Source: Gammaproteobacteria bacterium LSUCC0057 (lineage in GTDB: Bacteria > Pseudomonadota > Gammaproteobacteria > Pseudomonadales > Porticoccaceae). From it: DNA of 64,000 nt. Every line of letters starts with the position of its first letter. Position 1 is the stretch's first letter. This document shows positions 51,949 to 59,095 of the stretch, piece by piece. The stretch spans positions 485,126 through 549,125 of the forward strand of contig SPIA01000001.1 of the NCBI GenBank assembly GCA_004535795.1. Reading direction: 5' to 3'. Position numbers and translations under genes: made by a program. A model generated the notes under the pieces. It was not told the origin of the DNA, did not search any database, and was given only the letters and a program-made list of their open reading frames with translations.

Positions 51949-53691
51949 ATGGATAACAACGAGGCAAAAGCCATGCAACAACAGACTCAGGCTTGGGATA
52001 AAACCGTCGAGGTATTAGTGGTTGGCACCGGCAACGGCGGTTTGACCGCGGCGCTGTGCAACTACGAGATGGGCAGCAAAAATGTGCTGATCCTCGAGAA
52101 AGGTGACAAGGTCGGCGGCACCAGCGCCACCTCGGGTGGCGGTATCTGGGTGCCCAATAACCACTACGCACAAGCTGCCGGGGCGCAAGACAGCTATGAA
52201 GAGGCACTGGCGTATTTAAAGAATACCCTCGATGGCGAGGATGTACCGCTTGAGCTGATCGAGAGCTACCTACACAACGGCCCAAAAATGCTGCGCTTTT
52301 TGCACGATCGCAGCCATGTTCGCTATGAGTCGCTCGACCACTACCCGGACTACTACTCCAATGTCGACGGCGCCAAGCCCGGCCACCGCTCGCTGGAGCC
52401 GGCGCCGGTGATGGCCTCGGTGCTGGGCGACGACTACCAGAGACTCACCTATACCCACCATATGATGCGCCTGTTTGGCGTTATCCACTTCACCCAGGTT
52501 GAGGCACAGCTGCTGATGCTGCAGCTGCCGGGCTGGGTGAAATTGGTAATGAAGATGGTCTGGGACTACGCCAAAGATATTCCGTGGCGGCTAAAAACCC
52601 GCATCTCGCGCCGTCTCGCCTGCGGCTCGGCGGGGGTGGCGCGGCTCTACTGGTCGGTCAAAGAGCGCAATATCCCCATTGAATTTAACGCCCGCTTGAC
52701 CGAGTTAGTCAGCGATGATAGCGGCGCGGTGATCGGCGCCATCTACCAGCAGAACGGCCGCAGCGTGCGTGTGCGCGCCGAAAAGGCTGTGGTGCTGGCA
52801 GCCGGCGGCTTTGAAAAAAACCAAGCGCTGCGCGAGCAGTACCTACCGGCACCGACCAACACCCAGTGGAGCGCCGGCACCCCCACCAACACCGGTGATG
52901 CGCTGCAGGCCGGGCTGGCGGTGGGCGCCAAAACTCGTCTGATTAATGGTGCCTGGTGGACCACTACGCTCTGCGTGCCCGACGAGCCGGCGCCGCGGCT
53001 GAGCATTATGGAGAAGTCATTCCCCGGCTCCTGCGTGGTCAACAAAGCCGGCAAGCGCTTTGCCAACGAGTCGCAAAACTATATGGCGTTCCAGAAGGAG
53101 CTGTTCAAAGCCCACAGCGACGACAACCCCTGTGCGCCGGCCTACCATGTCTTCGACGCCCGCTTTCGCGCCAACTACATTGTTGGGCCAATGATGACTG
53201 CCGCCATGAAGCCGGACTGGATGCTGCCAAAAAAATGGTTTGAGAGCGGCTTTGTCGCCAAAGCCAATACCATTGCAGAGCTTGCCGAGCAGCTCGGCAT
53301 CGACCCGGCCGGGTTGGAACAGACTGTGGCTGACATGAACCGCTATGCGGCCAGCGGTGTCGATGAGGAGTTTCAGCGCGGCGAGTCGGCCTACGACCGC
53401 TATTACGCCGACCCCAATATTAAGCCCAACCCGTGTTTGGCACCGATTGACCAAGCGCCGTTCTATGCGATGCGCATTGAAGCGGGTGACTTTGGCACGC
53501 TCGGCGGTCTCGATACCGACGTCAATGGCAATGTGCTGGCCGAGCAGGGCGGCACCATTGCCGGGCTCTACGCCGTCGGCAACTGCTCTGCGGCGCTGTT
53601 GCCCACCTACCCAGGGCCTGGGGCCACCCTCGGCCCAGCGATGACCATGGCCTACCAAGCCGCCAAACACATTAACGGATACCAAGACTGA
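51949..53691 (+). CDS. kstD: 3-ketosteroid delta-1-dehydrogenase (KstD)
   Basis: 580 residues. FAD enzyme that forms the 1,2 double bond of 3-keto-4-ene steroids. FAD motif VVGTGNGG at 25-31, GGTSATSGGGIWVPNN, YPDYYSN (Y135/Y136 near the expected active tyrosine), VLAAGGFEKN, and the signature TYPGPGATLGPAMTMAY with Y554 and G558. The last motif separates it from the delta-4(5-alpha) paralogue at 10597. Works with KshA to open ring B. Its stop shares a base with the start of the next gene (TGATG). Confidence 0.92.
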   Translation: MDNNEAKAMQQQTQAWDKTVEVLVVGTGNGGLTAALCNYEMGSKNVLILEKGDKVGGTSATSGGGIWVPNNHYAQAAGAQDSYEEALAYLKNTLDGEDVPLELIESYLHNGPKMLRFLHDRSHVRYESLDHYPDYYSNVDGAKPGHRSLEPAPVMASVLGDDYQRLTYTHHMMRLFGVIHFTQVEAQLLMLQLPGWVKLVMKMVWDYAKDIPWRLKTRISRRLACGSAGVARLYWSVKERNIPIEFNARLTELVSDDSGAVIGAIYQQNGRSVRVRAEKAVVLAAGGFEKNQALREQYLPAPTNTQWSAGTPTNTGDALQAGLAVGAKTRLINGAWWTTTLCVPDEPAPRLSIMEKSFPGSCVVNKAGKRFANESQNYMAFQKELFKAHSDDNPCAPAYHVFDARFRANYIVGPMMTAAMKPDWMLPKKWFESGFVAKANTIAELAEQLGIDPAGLEQTVADMNRYAASGVDEEFQRGESAYDRYYADPNIKPNPCLAPIDQAPFYAMRIEAGDFGTLGGLDTDVNGNVLAEQGGTIAGLYAVGNCSAALLPTYPGPGATLGPAMTMAYQAAKHINGYQD

Positions 53692-54158
53692 TGTTAGATT
53701 TAGAAGCGATAGAACTGATTAAACAACTCAAAGCGCGCTATTTTCGGTTTTTAGACACCGGCGACTACGCCGGGCTCGAGACAGTTTTTAGCGCCGATGC
53801 CACCGCCCACTTCAAGGGCGGCGATTACGACTTCGATATGGCCGGTTGGCCGCGGCTGGAGCGTTTTTACAAGCGCGCCTTCACCGAGCAGACCTTTGGC
53901 ATGCACAACGGCCACCACCCCGAGATCAGCGTCGACGGCGATACCGCCACCGGCATCTGGTACCTGCAAGATATTTTCGTCAATTTGGTCGAAAACGTTA
54001 CCGTGATGGGCTCGGCGCTCTACCGCGACCGCTACATTAAAGTCGATGGCGAGTGGAAGATTGCCCACACCGGCTATGAGCGGCTGTGGGAGGAGATCCA
54101 CCCGCGCGGCGAGGGTATTCGCCTCACGGTCAAGCCGATAGCGCCAGCCACTGAGTAG
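53691..54158 (+). CDS. SnoaL-like (NTF2 fold) protein
   Basis: 155 residues. EAIELIKQLKARYFRFLDTGDYAGLETVF, GMHNGHHPEISVDGDTATGIWYLQD and GEWKIAHTGYERLWEE are typical of SnoaL_4 proteins. Overlaps kstD by one base (TGATG), so it is made together with KstD. Lacks the evident KSI triad. Possibly a dehydratase, isomerase or binding protein. Last gene of the ipdAB-kstD operon; a terminator follows. Confidence 0.82.
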   Translation: MLDLEAIELIKQLKARYFRFLDTGDYAGLETVFSADATAHFKGGDYDFDMAGWPRLERFYKRAFTEQTFGMHNGHHPEISVDGDTATGIWYLQDIFVNLVENVTVMGSALYRDRYIKVDGEWKIAHTGYERLWEEIHPRGEGIRLTVKPIAPATE

Positions 54159-54190
54159 CGCCTCCCTTACAGGTCACTCTGCTTAAAGAT

Positions 54191-54213
54191 CCTGGCTTAG
54201 ACCGGGGTTTTTT
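54191..54213 (+). terminator. Likely terminator of the ipdAB-kstD operon
   Basis: Stem CCTGG (54191-54195) / CCGGG (54202-54206) with one G-T pair, a 6-base loop and a following T-run. Short stem, so termination may be partial. Confidence 0.55.
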
Positions 54214-54256
54214 GTAAATATGCGCTCGCTCAGATGGAAACTCAGCTTGTTTTAGG

Positions 54257-54284
54257 TATGATAGCCGTGTACTAGTTACAACTA
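54257..54284 (+). promoter_or_regulatory. Candidate -10 element and palindrome before the adhesin gene
   Basis: TATGAT (54257-54262; 5 of 6 to the -10 consensus) is followed by the palindrome TAGTT-AC-AACTA (54273-54284), about 30 bases before the adhesin ATG. No good -35 is seen. The palindrome could bind a regulator just downstream of the transcription start. Confidence 0.4.
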
Positions 54285-54313
54285 ATTAATGCATAAAAAT
54301 TAAGGGTCTAGCC

Positions 54314-57300
54314 ATGCTCAATTTCGTCCTCAAACAAGCGCTCAATGGCGCCGTTACCGACCTTGCAGCCGGTGTCTATGCCACCCAGAGCCAGAGTCTC
54401 TATACGCTCACGGTGGCCGGCAGCGATACTATCCCCGACGGCCTCAAGCTGCAGCGCGACGGCGACGACTTAGTGATGCTGGTCGACGGCGAAGAGGTGA
54501 GCCGCCTCACCGAATTTTACAGTGACGAGATGGCCGCCCAGTTCAGTGTTAACGGTAGCGTCGACGCCGCTAGCGCCGAAATCGGCACCAGCACTCTCGC
54601 CGAGCTGGAGGGCAGTGGTTTGGTCTGGCCCGAGAACGAGCTGTTGGCCGGCCTCAGCGAGCCCGCCAGCCAATTAATTACCCCGCTCAATGTTGCCGCC
54701 GCGGTAGCCTTGGCGGGCGGTATTGTTGCGGCCAACGACAGAGACAGCGCCCCAGCGCCGGCACCGACGCTGGTGATTAGCGGTGGCAGCGATACCCCCA
54801 CCAACAGCGATGTCACCTTTACCTTTACCTTTGATATCGACGTTGACGGCTTCACTGCCGACGACGTTGTGGTCACTGGCGGCACCAAGGGCAGCTTTAC
54901 CGCGGTGTCGGCCACCGAGTACACCCTAGTGGTTACCCCCGACGACGACAGCACTGACGATATTACCGTCGATGTCGCCGTGGGCGCCGCGCAGAGCACC
55001 GCCGGTACTGACAGCGAAGCGGCCGAGCAAGAGACCCAAGCGGTCGATACGGCAGTTGAGCCGCCCACCCTTAGTTATACCGACAGCGCAAACGCCAGCG
55101 ATCAGCTGACCAACGACGCTACCGTTACAGTCTCAGATTTGGATGCCGGCGCGAGCTGGGAGTACTCCACCGACAGCGGCAGTAGCTGGACAACCGGTAG
55201 CGGTTCCAGCTTTGAACTGGTCGATGGCAGTTACGGCAGTGGTCAAGTACAGGTGCGCCAGACCGATGTGGTCGGCAATGTCAGTGATCCGGCCAGCTTA
55301 TCGGCGGTCATGGTAGACACCGCGGTCGCCACTCCAACAGTGGACATCACCACCGATAGTGCAGATGGCAGCGACCGCATCACCAACGACGCCACAATTA
55401 CCGTGAGCGGTTTGGAGAGCGGCGCCAGCTGGGAGTACTCCCTCGATGGCGGCAGCAACTGGAGCAGCGGCGACAGCAGTGATAACAGCTTTGAGCTGGC
55501 CGATGGGGTCTATGACAGCGGCGATGTGCTGGTTCGCCAAACTGATATTGCTGGTAACGTTAGCAGCAATGGTGCCCTGGCTGCGGCGACCATTGATACG
55601 CAAATTAGCTCGACTGACTCCAGCGTTAACGATGGTGACAGCGATGGCCTCACCAACGATGCCACAGTGACAGTAGATAATATCGAGGCGGGCGCTAGCT
55701 GGGAGTACTCTACTGACAGCGGCGGCAGCTGGACCGCCGGTAGCGGCTCTAGCTTTGAGCTGAGCGATGGCAGCTACGCCGACGATGAGATTCGGGTGCG
55801 CCAGACCGATGTTGCCGGTAACACAAGCAACGAAGAGCTGCTCGATGCAATAGAGGTCGATAGCAGTGTAGCCACCCCAACCGTTGATATCACCACCGAT
55901 AGCGCCCCGGGTGGCGCAACCAACGGCGACCGCATCACCAACGATGCCACCATTACTGTGAGCGGCTTGGAGAGCGGTGCCAGCTGGGAGTACTCCATCG
56001 ACGGAGGCAGCAACTGGAGCAGCGGCGACAGCAGTGGTAACAGCTTTGAGCTGGCCGATGGCGTTTACGATAGCGACGATGTGCTGGTGCGACAAACCGA
56101 TGTCGCCGGCAACGTCAGTAGCAACGGCGCCTTGGCGGCGGCGACCATTGATACCGTAAAACCAGCGCTACTCGGTATTGCCCTAGCCGTTGACAGTGGT
56201 ACTGACGGCAGCGATCAAATAAGCAATAACGGAACGGTTAACATCACCAATCTAGAAACCGACGCCACCTGGCAGTATCGCTACGACGGAATTAACTGGA
56301 CCGCGGGCACCGGCACCAGTTTTGTACTGCCGGAGGGGACTTACACATCGGTACAAGTACAGCAAACAGATCTGGCTGGCAATGAGAGTGGCTTTTTTCA
56401 CAGCAGCTCGCCGGCAGATCTTGGCACTACCGTTATCGACATAACAGCGCCAACTGTATCCATTACCGACAACGTCGAGGGCACCGCCAACGGGTCGGTC
56501 GTATTTACCTTTAAGTTTAGTGAAGATGTTAACGGCTTTGCTATAGATGATATCGTTGTTGCCGGCGGCACCAAGGGTGCCTTTACAAAAGTGGCAGACG
56601 ACGAGTATACCGTGGTCGTGACACCGCCCGATGCCAGCACGACCGACATCACCGTAGATGTCGCCGCTGGCGCTGCGCAAGACACCAGTGGCAATGACAG
56701 CATTGTAGCCACTCAGGCGGTTCAACCAGTAGCACCTCCCAGCACCAACACCGTTGTTATTTTCGACTTTGTAACAGGAAAATCATCTACTGTAGGAGGT
56801 TCGCGAACCTTTTTGGAGACGACTGATTACGACATTTATTTTATTGTTAACAGCGGCACTGTCGATTTGACGATGGACGGATCAAATACTTGGGGCGGTA
56901 CCTTAAAGCTGGATGCCGATGATAAACTCTATTTGATAGGTGACACCAACGGAGCAACTGCGGGTGGTTATGGTGCTGTTTACGAGGCTCGGGATCGATT
57001 CACTACTACTACATTGTTTGGAACCGTCACCAGAGGTGCAGGTACACTTGTCAATACGGGTACTGGGAATTCCGCTTACCAGTGGATTACCAGTGAAGGC
57101 GATGTAGGCTTTCAGTTGCTTAAGAACACAGGTTTTGGAGCGGGGATAGGTTACGGCAACGCTAACCGTAAAATGACGACTGTGACTGAGGGTTATGCGA
57201 CACCGATAGAATTTTATGGTGCTCCGTTCTCATCTGGCTTCTCGTTTAGTATGTCTGGTGATAATTCGGGTGACATTGCAGCTCAGGGCGTTCTCAGCAC

Positions 57301-57376
57301 AATGCCTACTTTCAGGATTGGAACGAACAATTACTTCTGGAACGGTTCAGCCCTTACGTTGACCACTCCACCTTAA
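54314..57376 (+). CDS. Large Ig-repeat surface protein (BapA-prefix-like adhesin)
   Basis: 1020 residues, acidic, no Sec signal. Residues 1-85 resemble the BapA prefix (LKLQRDGDDLVMLVDGEE), followed by a small hydrophobic glycine-alanine stretch at 127-140. Residues 151-245 are a Big_12-like Ig domain. Residues 251-712 hold five repeats of about 90 residues with the core ASWEYSxDGGxxW...FELxDGxY...VRQTDxAGN. A second Big_12-like domain spans 713-805. The last about 210 residues are unlike the rest and I do not recognise them. Probably a type I-secreted or surface adhesin; no RTX repeats or secretion genes are in the window. The next gene, 8 bases away, is a 2-oxoglutarate oxygenase. Confidence 0.8.
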   Translation: MLNFVLKQALNGAVTDLAAGVYATQSQSLYTLTVAGSDTIPDGLKLQRDGDDLVMLVDGEEVSRLTEFYSDEMAAQFSVNGSVDAASAEIGTSTLAELEGSGLVWPENELLAGLSEPASQLITPLNVAAAVALAGGIVAANDRDSAPAPAPTLVISGGSDTPTNSDVTFTFTFDIDVDGFTADDVVVTGGTKGSFTAVSATEYTLVVTPDDDSTDDITVDVAVGAAQSTAGTDSEAAEQETQAVDTAVEPPTLSYTDSANASDQLTNDATVTVSDLDAGASWEYSTDSGSSWTTGSGSSFELVDGSYGSGQVQVRQTDVVGNVSDPASLSAVMVDTAVATPTVDITTDSADGSDRITNDATITVSGLESGASWEYSLDGGSNWSSGDSSDNSFELADGVYDSGDVLVRQTDIAGNVSSNGALAAATIDTQISSTDSSVNDGDSDGLTNDATVTVDNIEAGASWEYSTDSGGSWTAGSGSSFELSDGSYADDEIRVRQTDVAGNTSNEELLDAIEVDSSVATPTVDITTDSAPGGATNGDRITNDATITVSGLESGASWEYSIDGGSNWSSGDSSGNSFELADGVYDSDDVLVRQTDVAGNVSSNGALAAATIDTVKPALLGIALAVDSGTDGSDQISNNGTVNITNLETDATWQYRYDGINWTAGTGTSFVLPEGTYTSVQVQQTDLAGNESGFFHSSSPADLGTTVIDITAPTVSITDNVEGTANGSVVFTFKFSEDVNGFAIDDIVVAGGTKGAFTKVADDEYTVVVTPPDASTTDITVDVAAGAAQDTSGNDSIVATQAVQPVAPPSTNTVVIFDFVTGKSSTVGGSRTFLETTDYDIYFIVNSGTVDLTMDGSNTWGGTLKLDADDKLYLIGDTNGATAGGYGAVYEARDRFTTTTLFGTVTRGAGTLVNTGTGNSAYQWITSEGDVGFQLLKNTGFGAGIGYGNANRKMTTVTEGYATPIEFYGAPFSSGFSFSMSGDNSGDIAAQGVLSTMPTFRIGTNNYFWNGSALTLTTPP
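55064..56161 (+). repeat. Higher-order tandem repeat in the adhesin gene
   Basis: Four Ig-like units alternate in two types: R1 (55064-55339) resembles R3 (55607-55882), and R2 (55340-55606) resembles R4 (55883-56161). Both pairs are offset by 181 residues, about 543 bases. R2 and R4 are nearly identical in protein sequence apart from a small insertion (APGGATNGD against ADGSD). This indicates duplication of a two-domain unit. A fifth, more diverged unit follows to 56449. Confidence 0.85.
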
Positions 57377-57383
57377 TTAATCT

Positions 57384-57992
57384 ATGACAGAACCTGTAGT
57401 TAGAGCTTTTAACGCCCGCCAACTATTCATCACCCAACTCTGGCAGTTTCAGCTGCCAGAGTTGGCAGAGCACCACGCCAATTGGTTAGAGGTTATCACC
57501 CGCTTGCGCGAAAAAGACCCCCGCGGTGAAGCGGGCGGCCGCTCATTAGTGGGTGGTTGGAAGTCGCCGTGGCGGCTGTTGGCGCACCGCGCTTTTGCCC
57601 CGTTGGAAGAGCAGGCGCGGGCCTGCTTTGCGCAAGTGCTAGAGCAGTTACAGGCGCCGCAAAATTTGCCCTTTGATCTGCAAGGTGCCGTCAATTGGTC
57701 TGATCACCACAGCTACAATTTACAGCACGGCCATGCCCAGGCACTGCTCTCGGGTGTTTACTATTTAACCGTGCCCGATAGTAGCGGTGATCTTATCTTT
57801 CACGAGCCACGCGCTGGAGCCAAATACTCACCCTTGCGCACCGCCTCGCCGATGAGTTCTGAGACGGTGGCGATCACGCCTAACGTGGGTGAGCTGGTGA
57901 TTTTCCCCGCCTGGTTGGAGCACTCTGTCAATCAGTCGCAGAGCGATCAACCGCGCATCTCTATACCGATCAACGCGGTCCCGCGCCGTTAG
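57384..57992 (+). CDS. 2-oxoglutarate/Fe(II) oxygenase family protein (TIGR02466-like)
   Basis: 202 residues. The family pattern is visible: HGHAQALLSGVYYLTVPDSSGDLIFHEPR, then GELVIFPAWLEHSVNQSQSDQPRISIPIN. The histidine of WLEH and the arginine of QPRIS are the expected iron and 2OG ligands; the first iron-binding region is around HGHAQ. The substrate of this family is unknown. It starts 8 bases after the adhesin stop, so the two are probably translated together. Its stop overlaps that of hemH by four bases (TTAG). Confidence 0.8.
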   Translation: MTEPVVRAFNARQLFITQLWQFQLPELAEHHANWLEVITRLREKDPRGEAGGRSLVGGWKSPWRLLAHRAFAPLEEQARACFAQVLEQLQAPQNLPFDLQGAVNWSDHHSYNLQHGHAQALLSGVYYLTVPDSSGDLIFHEPRAGAKYSPLRTASPMSSETVAITPNVGELVIFPAWLEHSVNQSQSDQPRISIPINAVPRR

Positions 57993-59041
57993 CGCCAGCC
58001 CTGCAGTTCGTTGTTAATGAGCTCGCTCAAAAACGCGGTGTGGCTGTCATCGTCATTAATGCAGGGTATATAAGTAAACTCTTCGCCACCGCCTTCTAAA
58101 AAGCTTTCGCGCGCTTCCATGGCGATCTCTTCGAGAGTTTCGATACATTCGCAGACGAATGCCGGCGACATAATGGCAATACGTTTTACCCCTTCGCTAG
58201 CCAGCCTCTCCAGTGTTTTGTCGGTGTAGGGCTGCAGCCACTCGGCTGGGCCAAAACGCGACTGAAAGGTGGTAATCCATTTGTCCTCGGGCCAGCCGAG
58301 CGCTTCGCGCACCAGCCGTGAGGTTTTAACACAGAGGCAGTGGTAGGGGTCGCCCTCCATCAAATAGCGTTTTGGCAGGCCGTGGAACGAGGTGAGGATA
58401 ACCTCGGGCGGCTGCTCTAGCTCGGCTAGCGAGTGGCGCACTTTATTGGCCAGCAGCCCAATGTAGGCGGGGTGGTCGTGCCAGGTGGGCATGGTACGGA
58501 TGGCCGGCTGGCGTTTGAGGGTTTTTAAATAATCAAACGCTTTGTCGTAAGCGGTGGCGGTGGTGGTGGCGCTGTACTGTGGGTAGAGCGCGTGCAGCAG
58601 TATTTTATCGCAGCCCTGTGCGAGCAGTTTTTCGATGCCCGAGGCGGTTGAGGGGTTGCCGTAGCGCATGGCAAATTCCACCACGACTTCGCTGCCGGCA
58701 TAGTGCGCGGCTACCTTGGTGGTAATCTTTTGCGTGTAGGTGAGCAGCGGAGATTGGTTGTTGTCGGTATCCCAAATTTTGCGGTAGGCGGCGCCGCTGC
58801 GCAGTGGCCGGGTGGTGAGAATAATGCCGTAGAGCAGCGGCAGCCAAAACCAACGCGGCGAGTCGATGACCCGTGTATCGCTTAAAAATTCTGCTAAATA
58901 GCGGCGCACGGCGCGGTAGCCGGTGTTGTCTGGGGTGCCTAAGTTGAGCAGCAGCACGCCGATCTTGGCGGGTTTAACCGCGGGGTGGTCGGCGGGCAGT
59001 TGCTCGGCGGGCAGGGCGGGGGCGTAACGGCAATCGCGCAT
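57989..59041 (-). CDS. hemH: Ferrochelatase
   Basis: 350 residues. Inserts Fe2+ into protoporphyrin IX in the last step of heme synthesis. GVLLLNLGTPDN at the N-terminus, LSDTRVID, YGNPS, LHALYPQYSATTTATA, catalytic H220 in TSFHGLPKRY, FQSRFGPAEWLQPYTD and E301 in CIETLEEIAMEA. ATG start. Lies downstream of the octaheme cytochrome gene on the same strand, a fitting but not necessarily functional link. Confidence 0.96.
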   Translation of the reverse strand: MRDCRYAPALPAEQLPADHPAVKPAKIGVLLLNLGTPDNTGYRAVRRYLAEFLSDTRVIDSPRWFWLPLLYGIILTTRPLRSGAAYRKIWDTDNNQSPLLTYTQKITTKVAAHYAGSEVVVEFAMRYGNPSTASGIEKLLAQGCDKILLHALYPQYSATTTATAYDKAFDYLKTLKRQPAIRTMPTWHDHPAYIGLLANKVRHSLAELEQPPEVILTSFHGLPKRYLMEGDPYHCLCVKTSRLVREALGWPEDKWITTFQSRFGPAEWLQPYTDKTLERLASEGVKRIAIMSPAFVCECIETLEEIAMEARESFLEGGGEEFTYIPCINDDDSHTAFLSELINNELQGWR

Positions 59042-59095
59042 GGTGGCTCCTCAGGGGTAGATGGTGGGGGTGAGTATAACCAAAACTCTCGGCTT

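Noticed and set aside
55298-56095. 265-codon antisense frame opposite the adhesin repeats
   Set aside because: Repeat-derived antisense frame; its periodicity only mirrors the plus-strand repeats.
55064-56449. CRISPR-like or satellite repeat array
   Set aside because: The repeats are in frame, about 270 bases each with protein-level conservation; they encode Ig-like domains.
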